Assembly (NCBI GenBank): GCA_002005505.1
Contig: KV908485.1
Location: 294,537-337,036 of the forward strand
Length of the DNA: 42,500 bases
Direction: 5' to 3'
Source: Botryococcus braunii
Taxonomy: Eukaryota > Chlorophyta > Trebouxiophyceae
Within the stretch, counting starts at the first letter, position 1; the number at the start of each line of letters is the position of its first letter. The notes under the pieces were generated by a model. The model was given only the letters and a program-made list of their open reading frames with translations. It was not told the DNA's origin and made no database searches. This document shows positions 29,106 to 41,131 of this stretch, piece after piece. Position numbers and translations under genes: made by a program.

Positions 29106-29985
29106 ATTTCATATTAGTATGTTTGTGAGCCACATCTATCATTACAAGGCTTTATAATACTTATAATTCTCATAAACAGTAAGGTACAGTCATGTTGCAC
29201 TTAGGTGTATCTGTACTGTATGGTACTTCAATGGTAAATGACATTCATAGTGTTTTATAGGGGCCATGGTACAAAATCGGCCTGTTTTCTGCCTAAAATT
29301 TCAGTAGGGTATACTCAGCCCAGATCTCCTCGGTTGTGGGAATCCTGTTCAGCGGTCCTTACTGTGTGATCCGAGACTTGTATCGGTTGTGAGTTAAAGT
29401 TCCGAGTCACTTAGATTCGAGACTATCATCGACCGAGATCCGCACTCTTCATCGACGATCATGTCTAATCATAAGGTACATTGAAATTCCAGTGCATAGA
29501 ACTGATGGCATGCAAACTTGATCGTCCCGTACGCTTTAAAGATCTGGAGTTGCAAACCTGTCAGGAGGCTAATTTACATGTAGTCTCCATGGTTAGTATA
29601 AATAGGGAAGTGTTCTCACAGGCCAGTTAGTTCTAGTTGCCCTATAAGAACTCCTGTGCCGTTTGCTTTGCCGTGCCTTCATTCACGTCTGAAAGCTTTT
29701 GTGGAGCACAGTTTACCACCAACTCAGATAAGAGTGTGGTGTACAGGGAATAACACTCTTATCTGAGTGTGGTCTAAAGGGAATAACACCTAATTCAAAA
29801 TTCTGCAAAGTATATAACGATGATGCCATTTGTTGAAATCACATGTCTCATGTACATATCCATCAATATATCGATGGACCAGTCTTCGGCTACGTAGCTT
29901 CATTTTCGGACATAACATTAATGCTCATGTACTACATGTCGTTCAAACGCTTGATGCCTGAGCTCAGGCCAAGAAGTTAATAGGT
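29106..29985. other. Spacer right of element B, with TATA motif and hairpin
   Basis: No exon was recognised. TATAAATA at 29597-29604 is followed by sequence that looks like a transcript start region. An inverted repeat (29722-29737 with 29753-29768, ACTCAGATAAGAGTGT) forms a perfect 16-bp stem around a 15-nt loop. Together these could be a remnant LTR, but no matching second LTR or TSD was found. Confidence 0.4.
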
Positions 29986-29989
29986 ATTG

Positions 29990-30515
<526 letters not shown>

Positions 30516-30714
30516 ATGTATGTTATCTACCGGCTAGCCGGGGCTGGGAGGGGGATACACCGAATATGTCCCGGCTCCGAGGGAGATGGGATTTCCAAGA
30601 AACCGAGCTCGAGCCGAGGCGGGCGGGCGGGCGGGCGGACCAAGTGTGCGAAGGGCTGGGGGGGCGGGGGGGGGGGGGTTGAGGGGTGAGCGAGAAGCGG
30701 CTTGAAGAGAGTAC

Positions 30715-30771
30715 CTTGAAGGGTGGCATATTCGGCATTTGTGGTAGGTCGCAGCAAATCCATGGCCGTGC
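30715..30771 (-). CDS. Unknown gene, candidate exon 2
   Basis: A 57-nt exon with a very good acceptor (TTTTGTCTGCTTTAAATG then TTTCCAG, ending at 30772) and donor CAAG|GTACTC. It is phase 1 at both ends, matching the donor of candidate exon 1. The joined frame reads ...GTAMDLLRPTTNAEYATLQ. Family not recognised. No later exon was found to the left before the microsatellite and element B, so the following intron would have to be long. Confidence 0.35.
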
Positions 30772-30851
30772 CTGGAAACATTTAAAGCAGACAAAAGGTG
30801 AAATAGTGGGCAATATGGAACTTCGGAAGTTATGAAGGCTAAAGGAGCTAC

Positions 30852-30921
30852 CCCCAACGTCATCCAGGGGTTCGACGTCAGTGTCGTCACACGGTGTTGC
30901 GGTGTTCTGAACTACCGCCAT
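30852..30921 (-). CDS. Unknown gene, candidate first exon
   Basis: Starts at an ATG (MAVVQNTATPCDDTDVEPLD), 23 codons plus one base, donor GTTGGGG|GTAGCT. Acidic and without signal peptide. Upstream DNA has no obvious TATA box. Phase agreement with exon 2 and the strong splice sites support it; protein similarity does not. Confidence 0.35.
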
Positions 30922-31690
30922 TTAGCTATTGAGAGCAAAATACATTGTTTGGAGTGAGCGAGGGAATCAGGGGAGACCCACTAGCTATCGTTGTTTCCTC
31001 GTAAGTGCTCGTGCAGAGAGATTTTGGCAATAGTAGTTACATATTGTGAGACAGAAAAAGGTAGATGAGGGGGAAGGGAACGATCGAGCTAGCTGTCCGG
31101 ACAAAGCGAGAGGGAGAGATGGAAAGGCAAAGCGCAGGGGGGGGGGGGGGGGGAGAGGAGAGGACATGTAGCCCTTGGTGGCAACACGCACCCCCTTTGG
31201 CAGACTGTTAAATCAACTCTTTTGCAATCGTCAGCGTGGCCTCGCCACCCGATTGGCCCAGTCACGTGCCAGGTCCGCCCTGACGAGCCGGCTGACAGCC
31301 ACACACACCCCTCGTCCATGCAGCTGTACACGTGCAGGCAGATGCATAGCCCCACTCTCGAGGGAACTGCCCGGGCCGAAGGGGAGTGGTTTGCTGGCTT
31401 CTGGTGATACATCTAAACACCGAATTCCTCAACCATACACTGGCTCCTCTTCAAATACTTCAAACGTTCTTCAAGAAATTCAACACTTGCGGCTTTTGAC
31501 CCTTGAGCTTTTGCCAAAGGTTGAAATGCCATATGGGCCCCTTCAATTAGAGATGCAAGTCCTCCTCTCTGGGAGATCTTCCATCTAACAAGCCACATGA
31601 GGCCATCTCTAGACCGGAAAACCGCAAGTTTCTTTGTCCAATTTTTGTTCTCCTCGACTTGAACAAATAAAAAGCAAAATCAGCGGAGAA
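30922..31690. other. No gene seen; G run
   Basis: Unique sequence with a G run of about 15 at 31138-31153. Several short frames, none family-like. It may hold the promoter of the candidate gene starting at 30921. Confidence 0.4.
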
Positions 31691-31694
31691 ACCA

Positions 31695-32310
31695 CATGCT
31701 CTTCCCAAGCATATCGAAAACTGACGTGCTCCTCCCAAGCACATTCAGCATCCACATGCTCACCCCAAGCATATCGAGAGACACTGCCCTCATATGGGGA
31801 CTCGTTGACACAGTCGAGAAGGCTCGCGGGAGATTTAAAAAGGCAGCAAGTCTGGTGATCAGACCCGCTTCGGGTTTATGTGCAAATTCACACGTGAGCA
31901 ATCAAGATATGCCTATTAACTTGTGCACCTCGAGCATGCGCTGACTCATTTCAGCACCTCTGGAAGTGCACACTCACTTGGGCACTCTCGCATACTCAAA
32001 CTCACATGGGCACTGAAGGAGTGCAAACACACTGGAGCACTCTTCAAGATGTACAAACTCACTTGAGGGCACTCTTACGATGTACAAACTCACTTGGGGG
32101 CACTCTCTCATATACAGAATCACTTGGGCACTGGACAATCTGCAGACTTTTTCCGGCAGTTTTGTTTTGGACCTTCACTCGAGACATTCTAGCATGCGCA
32201 AACTCGAGTTAGCTCATTTAGCCTACTCTAAAGTCTGGAAACTCTCTTAGGGCATTTTAGGATGTGCATACTCTACTTAGGGCATTCTAGGACGTGGAAA
32301 CTCGCTTAGG
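31695..32310. repeat. Two degenerate minisatellites
   Basis: 31695-31785: about three copies of a roughly 30-base unit with CTCCCAAGCATATCGA. 31950-32310: diverged units of about 30-45 bases around AAACTCACTTGGGCACTCT, later changing to AAACTCGCTTAGGGCATTCT. Confidence 0.75.
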
Positions 32311-33530
32311 GCTTAGAGCACACCACATGCGTACACCTTGCGACCTTCTGGGGATTGCTGACATGGGACGCAGGGGAGGTGCACGTGCATCCATCGGCCC
32401 TTTGAGGGAAGACCCATGATTAATACATGGCGCTCCACAACTGTGGGAGTCAACATAACTTCAGTCGCCGGCTATGTGCCCACCGCCTATCAACTCACTT
32501 CACGAAATAGAAAACGCCGCCTAAAACTTCATGACGCAAATGTCAGAGCAGGTTCGACCATGCCCTGCCAATCAAGGACTTTGAAACTATCTCGGGGGCA
32601 GTTGCACGCCCACCTGCTGCATCGCTGCAGCACTGGTATTCACGTGACTCTTATTCAGTGCACTTCAGAGCCTCGTGCTCGACATCCACCCCATACGCAC
32701 TCCCAGTGCTCCCGACAGACTTCGCAGACATTCTCCCCCTAAATCAAATTGTTCCTGAAGTGTAGTATACAATGGCCCTCTGTGGCAGGTGGCTTTATGC
32801 GCTTGGAGTAAGCAAAAGTTGGTGCGCTGCAACCCTTTCCTGCACTCTTGAGGATGGTTCCCCTGTTGAATTAAACGCCTATGCAGCGTTATACATGTCT
32901 AGGAGAAGATGCTCCTGTGCGGCTATCGCGCAGAGGATTCCAGCATGGAGATAACATGTGAACATGGAGTCCTTTGGGCTCCAGCAACCCCACGTAACGC
33001 CTGAATGGTGTAACTGCAACGGCCACTTAAGACCAACTGGATGCGTGTCCAGTTGGTATACCGGAGAGTGTGGGAGAGAGAAGACAGCCCCAAAAGAAGA
33101 CGGGGGTTCAATCCATTAACGATTGGAGTTTCGTTCCTGCCAAATTGTTACTCTCACTTCAACATGCGCAGATGGGATTCGCCACCCGCGGATCCATGCA
33201 GCCTCTGATACCCAACCTCACAACTCAAAACTCCAAATCCAAATCCTCTTCTGCCCAGTGCCGCAAAAGCCTGCCGCACGAGAATATTGTACAACTTCTG
33301 CAAGCCCTGCAATGGCCGAGAGATGGAGTGTCCTTAGGTCCTCAAATACTGCAAATCAGGTGACCACGCCTTTGAGAACCTGAGCGACTTCTCAGCCAGG
33401 TCCATCCAGGAGCAGAAGGAATGAAAGAACAAAGAATGGAGACGGGTTTGTACACCACTACCAAGACTAGCAAGATGAGGCCTATGGCCTTGTGCTAGAG
33501 GCCCCAGTAGCTGCCAAATCTGGCGCCCAC
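32311..33530. other. No gene recognised
   Basis: Moderately unique DNA with short frames only. A 10-bp perfect hairpin lies at 33032-33057 (ACCAACTGGA/TCCAGTTGGT). It is followed by GGTTCAATCC at 33107, vaguely like pol III A and B boxes, but not a tRNA. Confidence 0.4.
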
Positions 33531-33590
33531 ACACACACACACACTCACACACAGGCGCGCGCGCGCGCGCGCACGCACGCACACACACGA
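33531..33590. repeat. (CA)n-(GC)n-(CA)n microsatellite
   Basis: ACACACAC followed by a GCGCGC run and CGCACGCACACACAC. The alternating purine-pyrimidine sequence is Z-DNA-prone. Confidence 0.9.
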
Positions 33591-34457
33591 AGAAAGGCCA
33601 AAATAATGAAGGAAAGGAGAGAGAAGCAGCATACACAACACACACCAAAGCCAGTCGCCGACCGCTTCGCTAAATGTATTGGGGCCCGTGAGGCTGTAAA
33701 CCCTTTCGCTGACGGAATGCTCTGCCATATGGCCATCCAAGAATCTTGATTTATTAGCAAGAATTCTTTTTTCATTCTCGTCTCAGCGGATTTTAGGAAA
33801 TCAACTTGCTGAGGAGTGGCCAGCTGGGGTGTCAGGAGGGGGGGGACCCGCCCTCAGCACCATGGCGGGACCCACGGAACCGACGGGGTTCCGCGCCAGG
33901 GCTTCTGCTATCTCGGGGGAATGGCGGCAGGCCAGAGCGGGCCGCTAAGAAGGGGGGCTGCACTGGCGTGGGAAAGGGGGTCTCACAAGCTGTGAGGTCC
34001 CCGCTGCCATGCGGCGTTCCCGTTCCGCTCCCGGACCCCGGCCTCCCCATTCGGGGGGCCCTCCCGCGCCTGGGACGGATTGACGGTCCCTCCTCCTCCA
34101 GGGGCTCCCCTGCGCCCCTCCCGCACTCTGCTCATGCCTTGCCTCACCCTGCTTCAGGAACAGGACGATGGGGCCGAGAGCCCTAAACTCCCACCCCACC
34201 TGCTTTGGCCACAGGGCTTTAAAATGGCCATACGATTCTGCTTTATGAGTAGTTGGACATCATGCGGTACAGACAGGTAAGCCGAACAGAACAGTCCCCC
34301 TGCCTGGTGTGGTCACCAGAAACCATATGACCAGTCACCAGGGACCGTATCACCGATCTTGCACTGTGGAGCGTAATACAAGGCTCAACGCAGCGGTGCA
34401 ACGCAGTTGCAGCGTTTTGGCATGTGAGGGTGGCCGGAGCCCAGCAGATGGAAACGG
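33591..34457. other. GC-rich stretch with a possible mini-exon
   Basis: 33830-34200 is GC-rich. On the minus strand 34148-34199 has acceptor GGCCAAAGCAG and donor G|GTGAGG, enclosing VGWEFRALGPIVLFLKQ. This is too short to assign. Otherwise nothing is seen. Confidence 0.25.
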
Positions 34458-34720
34458 GTTTTAAAAAAGAAACTTGCGTGTCTGTCCCCACTGTACCCAG
34501 ATACACACCTGAGCGACCCAATCATCAAAGTTGCACGCGGAAAAAAATTGAAGTACAGCCAGGAAAAAGTGTGGGTGCCTATCCCAGTGGTACACGGAAC
34601 AAACACCATAAACAGGGGAAAAAGTGTGGGTGCCTACTAACACCATAAGCTAGAGAAAAAAGTTTGGGTGTTTATCCCAATTGTACCGGGACAAACACCA
34701 TAATATGGACAAATTCAGCA
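34458..34720. repeat. Degenerate minisatellite (AAAAAGTGTGGGTGCCTA units)
   Basis: Three to four variable units with A-rich start, GTGTGGGTGCCTATCCCA, a GTAC segment, and ACAAACACCATAA, at about 34460, 34562, 34617 and 34656. Confidence 0.8.
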
Positions 34721-34930
34721 CTGTATGCCCAAGTCCCAGATGCACCCTGTATCCACATATCTCCCCCCCCCCCCCTTTCCGCGCATCCACCCATCTCTTT
34801 ATCCACGGGCCCCAACCAATCCCGTGCTTACCCAAGTGTTTTTATATGTAGCAGAATGTTAGAATGTATTATAAGGGGTCCTCCCCCACCCACGGGATCG
34901 TATGTGCAACCTTGTTGAGTCCAACCAGAT
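34721..34930. other. Left flank of the large palindrome
   Basis: C run at about 34765-34778; no gene. Confidence 0.4.
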
Positions 34931-37155
34931 TTCCTTGGCTATAAGTGGTGTTGGTTGATGGACCAGTTCTGGCTTGACCAGTGTAACGGAAGCGAAGAAA
35001 TATCCACACAATTCTGCATCCGCGATTAGGCTGTAGGCGAGTAAGCATGTGTCTTCCCAGGTCCGGAACGATGATCTTCTTCCTCCGCTGCATACGAGAG
35101 CGAAAGGTATCCACTACCTTGCAACTTAGCATGAGCTGACTAGGTTGCGCAGAGCAAGTTCCTCTGTGGGTGAAACAAAAGTCTAGGAGACGGCGTGCGA
35201 CTTCTCCACGTGCTTTGGGAGGTTCTACCTAACAAGGTTCTGCGAGCGCTATGACCGTTTAAATAACCAACACACGCTCACATCGTATCTATGTATCAAT
35301 TACAATCCATTTACACTTTGATTCTGAAAGAGTCTCCAGACATTATCATGGATCCGTATCAGTTGAAGCACCTTGTACAGAGCAGGTGGGGAACATTATT
35401 GTAAGCTTTGCTGCTGTAGTAGCTAGTTTGGGTCTTGGCAAAGTGAAACCTGCCAGGTCGCGCAGCGGTTCAATCATCCGATGCATGGAAAACTCACATA
35501 GATCTCGTCACGGGCTACGCACGCTTTTACTCGCGATCAATGCTCAACCATGTTGTCTGCATACAAATAAATCTTTCATATCTGATAGGCAGTCGAATGA
35601 TAGTCCATTATTGTACCGAGGGTAATCTATCGAAGGGTGCTATCGTGGTGCTTGTGTGCGGGAGTAGTTCATCCCGGGGCTTTACCGCCCAAAGTCATTG
35701 GGAGCAGGTTCGCCATTGGAAGTTCCAGCAAAGCTGCTTACTGACCATAGGTGGCAAGCTGTGCGGGTGATGCTCTAGGGTAGACAGGGTGGGATCGCGG
35801 AGCGTGCAGACTAAACTTGTCCGGTCGGTTCATGGCAACGTAGGAACTCTCTGATGCGAGGGCTTGCAAATAAGTACTGTGGAACTGGTCATTGAGATAG
35901 TGATATAGGTGGAACCAACAGCGGATCGATTAGAAAAGCCTTCAGCGCTAGCAGCAGTGTGGCTTGACTGATCGTCGGAAGTCATGGGTCAGGAGTAACA
36001 AAACACATGCAAAAATCAACCGCTAAAAAGCAAGAAATACAGCGGTTGATTTTTGCATTTGATTGTTTCTCCTGACCAATGACTTACAGCTAACTTACAC
36101 ACTTAAAGGTCCGAGCCACACTGCTAGCGCTGCTCGCGCCGAAGGCTTTTCTAATCGATACGCTGTTGCTTCACCTGTGTCACTAGCTCCATGACCAATC
36201 ACAGTACTTATGGGCAAGCCTTCCCATCAGAAAGTTTCTACGTTGCCATGAACCGGTCAGGTTCAAGTTTAGTCTGCAAGAGCCGGGATTCCACCCTGTC
36301 TACCCTAGAGCATCACCCGCACAGCTTGCCACCTATGGTCAGTAAGCAGCTTTGCTGGAACTTCCAATGGTGAACCTGCTCCCCAATGACTTTGGGCGGT
36401 AAAGCCCCGGGATGAACTACTCCCGCACACAAGCACCACGATAGCACCCTTCGATAGATTACCCTCGGTACAATAATGGAATATCATTCGACTGCCTATC
36501 AGATATCAAAGATTTATTTGTAAGCAGACAGCATGGTTGAGCATTGATCGTTAGTAAAAGCGAGGGTAGCCCGTGACATGATCTATCTGAGTTTTCCGTG
36601 CATCGGATGATTGAACCGCTGCGCGACCTGGCAGGTTCCACTTTGCCAAGACCCAAACTAGCTCCTACGGCAGCAAAGCAGACAATAATGTTCCCGACCT
36701 GCTCTATGCAAGGTGATTCAACTGACATGGATCCATGATAATGTCTGGAGACTCTTTCAGAATCAAAGTGTAAGTGGTTTGTAATTGATACATAGATACG
36801 ATATGAGCATTTGTTTGTTACTTAAGCGGTCATAGCGCTGGTAGAGCCTTCAAGCTAGAAGCTCCCACTGCACGTGGAAAGCCGCGGGACATCTCCTACA
36901 CTTTGCTTCACCCACAGAGGAACTTGCTATGCTAATCCTATCCACGTCATGCTAAGTTGCAAGGTAGTGGATACCTTTCGCGCTCATTGTAGGCAGCGGT
37001 GGAAGACAATCGTCGTTCTTCGGACCTGGGAAAACACATGCCTACTCACCTACAGCCTAATTGAGGACGCATAATTGTATGGATATTACTTCGCCTCCGT
37101 TACAGTGGTCAAGCCAGAACTGTTCCATCAACCAAAACCTCTTATAGCCAAGGAA
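34931..37155. mobile_element. Giant inverted repeat (foldback-like), arms about 1.1 kb
   Basis: The left arm 34931-36024 is repeated in reverse complement at 36041-37155, with a 16-nt centre. The outer ends are TTCCTTGGCTATAAG (34931-34945) and its complement (37141-37155). The innermost stem is GCAAAAATCAACCGCT (36009-36024) with AGCGGTTGATTTTTGC (36041-36056). Arms match throughout with scattered substitutions and indels, roughly 80-90% by eye. No transposase-like frame is seen; paired frames such as SLGLGKVKPARSRSGSIIR (plus, near 35420) and its minus counterpart near 36650 are mirror images, not evidence of coding. It is either a non-autonomous foldback/TIR element or a local inverted duplication. 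No clear target-site duplication was found. Confidence 0.85.
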
Positions 37156-37897
37156 AGCTAGGGTGAATGCAGTACAACCTCACCTGGGGGGGGGGGGGGA
37201 GATGCTCACCTCTTGAGTGGTCTACAGAAGGCCATGCCTACCACTTGCCCCCTGCGTCTCAAGGAAAGATGGGCCAAGAACTGGGGGAAGAGATGGGGCT
37301 ATCAGCAGTACAGGGGCAGTACTGATGGTACGGGCAAAGCGCTGCGGGGTCCCATTGTGGAAGGCAGCGGAATCAATCACGATTGCAGAACCGGGACCCT
37401 TCAGCTAGTGGGGCGTGCCTTGCGAAGGTACAACTGTACTGCTGGGAACTTCCATTACTGCCTGCCTCTGGTCTTGCCTCTCATTACGAGTGCAAGACAG
37501 GGATGAGAGAGAAAATGGGTGTTTAGGAACTTTGAAGATGCACAGCCACCACTCTTTGAGATGTCGAGCCATCGAAGTCCCGTGCGCGGACACGAGCTTA
37601 GGACATGTGATGTGCACAATGGACAGCATGGGGGATGATCACCAGGCCTGCGCCTGGTACAGGGAGGTACAAGCCTCCAACAGCAAAGGTACAGGCCTCC
37701 AAGAGAGGCGGCACAGGCATCCAATATGTTACTGCTGTGGCCCAGGACATGAGGAGCATCTGGAACAGGATGGAAGGTCGTAATAGGGTTTACGATTTTA
37801 GGGTTGGGCCCCCAAGGGGCGCCCGCTGATAGTGAATCGGGAGGTGTATACAGGAATGACCTTTCAGAGGTCCCGCACGAAAGTGCCACCGGTGGGA
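37156..37897. other. No gene recognised
   Basis: A G run at 37185-37199, then unique sequence with short frames and a small AGGTACAAGCCTCCAA/AGGTACAGGCCTCCAA repeat (about 37666-37700). Confidence 0.4.
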
Positions 37898-38115
37898 TGC
37901 CTGGGGTACCAACAACGCACATCGGTACCCCCCCCAGGACCCCGGGATTCTGGAAACATTGGAATGGCTGGGGTACCAGCAGAGTACACCGCCATCCCAG
38001 GGGACTCGGGGATGATAAAAACATTGGAATGGCTGGGGTATCAGAGAAGTAAGAGGGTCGCCAAGGGATCACAGGACGCTGGGAGCATTGGACTGGCCGA
38101 GGTATCAGTGAAGTA
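37898..38115. repeat. 65-bp minisatellite, 3-4 copies
   Basis: ACATTGGAATGGCTGGGGTA occurs at 37956 and 38021 and, diverged, at 38085, each followed by (C/T)CAG(C/A/T)(G/A)A. A partial earlier copy lies near 37900. Confidence 0.8.
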
Positions 38116-38124
38116 CAACAGTAC

Positions 38125-38391
38125 CTGCGGAGGCCCTGGGGCGCCGGGCGCTGCAGGAGGTGAAGAGGGACGACAGACGGTCGCTGGCATGAAGGGGGAC
38201 CGCCGGAGAGTCTGGTACCGAAGGGATGTGGAGGCCGGAGGTCCCGGGCTCCGCGGGGCTCCTAAGAAGCGGCTCCTCGGTCTCCGATATCTTGGGTCCC
38301 GGGAGGGACCGCATCAGCATGAAGTCCGAAATGCTGGCCAAGCTCCTCCTAAGGCGCATCAAGAGCGTCTCCTCCCCTCTCACATGGAGCC
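38125..38391 (-). CDS. Candidate coding exon, family unknown
   Basis: An open 267-nt segment between acceptor GGGGGCACAG and donor GCAG|GTACTG, phase 1 at both junctions. It contains LLMRLRRSLASISDFMLM, then PGPKISETEEPLLRSP. It is GC-rich like the CLC exons on the same strand to its right. It could be a further C-terminal exon of that CLC gene: GAAG|GTCCCC near 39888 would give the needed phase, but that donor is poor. It could also belong to a separate gene, or be non-coding. Confidence 0.3.
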
Positions 38392-38498
38392 CTGTGCCCC
38401 CACCCTTTCCCGATTAGGCCTGACGCACGTGAATCTGCCCTAACGCGCTCGTCACATCCAGCGACCAAAGCGACTCTTGATACAAGTCTCCTTGGAGT

Positions 38499-39430
<932 letters not shown>

Positions 39431-39634
39431 ATAGCTTGTCCTCTAGAAATTGACAAGCTATGGTGTAAAGACACTAAGAACAAGGCAGCACAACATATAC
39501 AAAGCACTACAGGCCGAGCAGTTGCCTAGTGTCAAACACTAATGGTGTGAGTGGCAGATCCCACAAAGGGGAAACACTGCAAACAAAGGTGGGAGACACG
39601 CACGTTTGACAAAGTCACGGATCCAAACACAGAC
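39431..39634. other. Unique spacer
   Basis: No feature seen apart from an imperfect hairpin, TAGCTTGTC (39432-39440) with GACAAGCTA (39452-39460). Confidence 0.35.
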
Positions 39635-39915
39635 AGGACAAAGAGCAGGGAAGAGGGGAGGGGGCACCTTCGGGAGTAGGGGGCTTGAGGGCGGGTCCAT
39701 ACACAGACAGGACACAGAGCAGGGCAGAGGGGGGGGGGCAACTTCAGGAGGAGAGGGCTTAGGGGCGAATCCATACACAGACAGGACAAAGAGCACCGGG
39801 AGAGGGGGGGGGGGCAACTTCAGGAGGAGGGGGCTTAGGGGGGAATCCATACACAGACAGGACAAAGAGCAGGGGAGAGGGGTGGGGGGGACCTTCGGGA
39901 GGAGGGGGCTTTGGG
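39635..39915. repeat. 75-bp tandem repeat at the 3' end of the CLC exon
   Basis: Copies start AGGACA at 39635, 39709, 39783 and 39859 (spacings 74, 74, 76), each with a G-rich centre and CATACACAGAC end. The last copy runs into the CBS exon. On the minus strand the unit reads Pro-rich peptide, but the 74/76 spacings shift frame from copy to copy. Confidence 0.88.
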
Positions 39916-40080
39916 GCCGGAGCCATCTTGTTGCGGCGCCAGCCGCCCAGGCCGGCAGCGGAGTCCAGGTCCTTGCGCGTGATGATGCCCTTCACGTGGC
40001 TGCGCCAGTCCAGCACCACCAGGTGCCTCATGCCCAGCGACACGAAGGCCGCGTACGCCCGCTCCCCCGCTGTGTCCGCC
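39759..40080 (-). CDS. CLC chloride channel/transporter, CBS2 exon
   Basis: Acceptor GTGGTGCAG; exon from 40080 in the phase required by the donor at 41132. It reads ADTAGERAYAAFVSLG, then MRHLVVLDWRSHVKGIITRK and DLDSAAG. The 'LGxRHLxVxD...VxGIxTRKDL' signature is the second CBS domain of CLC proteins, which move Cl-/NO3- (often in exchange for H+) across plasma or endomembranes; CBS domains gate them and can bind nucleotides. The conserved part ends near 39935. The frame then passes into Pro-rich repeat sequence and stops at 39759; that tail may be real or may follow a missed donor. Confidence 0.78.
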
Positions 40081-40130
40081 CTGCACCACCCTCCCCATCA
40101 CTACCTGCTTCCTGCTAGTCATATCTGTGT

Positions 40131-40166
40131 GTGGGTGGGTGTGTGTGTGTGTGTGGGTGGGTGGGT

Positions 40167-40237
<71 letters not shown>

Positions 40238-40285
40238 CGCATGCGTGTGTGCATACGTGTGCGCGCGCGTGCATCCCTCGCGCTG

Positions 40286-40376
<91 letters not shown>
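40131..40376. repeat. Compound (TG)n ... (CT)n microsatellites in CLC intron
   Basis: TG/GGTG run 40126-40230, CG-rich part to about 40275, then (CT)n 40289-40376, followed by C run and GTGTG/GCGC repeats to 40437. They lie in the intron between the CLC exons at 40080 and 41132. Confidence 0.96.
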
Positions 40377-40379
<3 letters not shown>

Positions 40380-40437
40380 CCCCCCTCTCTCTCTCTGTGT
40401 GAGTGTGTGTGTGTGTGCGCGCGCGCGCGCGCGTGCG

Positions 40438-40839
40438 TAGGGGGGATTTGTGTGGGGCGGGGAGCGAGTGCCCATCCTCCCGTTGGAGGTTCCCGTTCAG
40501 CAGCAGCTAAGAGCATTCCCGCGTAGGCCGTGCAGCTCACAAATCGACATTCCTGCCAGCATGAGGAAGGCCGGCATGAGGCTCCCTGCCACCGCTACTG
40601 AAGCTCGGCTCCCCGACACAATGGCGCTGGCGGGGATTAGGGCCTCCCATTATGCTGAAAGCACGAAGTGGGGTTCATGCCATCATGACTAAGGCGCTCA
40701 GCGGGGTTCCTGCCATCAAACTACAGCGCGTGGAAATAAAAATGCCTAGAAACCGTCCTTTTGATCACAACGCAAGTGCGCAACAGGATAGCAGGTTGTC
40801 TAGACACACAAGATGCACAGATTGCCCTCATAGGAAATG
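40438..40839. other. CLC intron, no feature
   Basis: Unique sequence between microsatellite and minisatellite. No exon recognised on the minus strand. Confidence 0.4.
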
Positions 40840-40849
40840 CGCAGCAGGT

Positions 40850-41035
40850 CATGACACATGCACTGAAGTCACTGACATATGCGCAGAAGTCATGGTACAT
40901 GTGCAGGAGGTCTTGGCACATGCGCACGAGGTCCCGGCACATGCGCACGAGGTTCTGGCACATGCGCAGGAGGTTCTGGCACATGTGCAGAAGGTCCTGG
41001 CACCTGCATTGACATATGCGCAGGAGGTTCAGTCC
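40850..41035. repeat. 21-bp minisatellite (GCACATGCGCACGAGGTCCTG)n
   Basis: Clean copies between about 40917 and 41005 (GCACATGCGCACGAGGTTCT then G), with diverged units to both sides. It is in a CLC intron. Confidence 0.9.
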
Positions 41036-41131
41036 GGAAATGAAACGCGCTCAACCCCCGTTCGACTACCATTAGGAGGGGGCTGAAGGAATGGAACCCG
41101 GGGGGGGGGGGGGGAGAGGGCGCATCCCTAC

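Noticed and set aside
33032..33116. tRNA gene
   Set aside because: A- and B-box-like strings exist, but no acceptor or anticodon stems can be paired.
35386..36728. Matching protein frames on opposite strands (SLGLGKVKPARSRSG type)
   Set aside because: They mirror each other because of the inverted repeat; no known domain.
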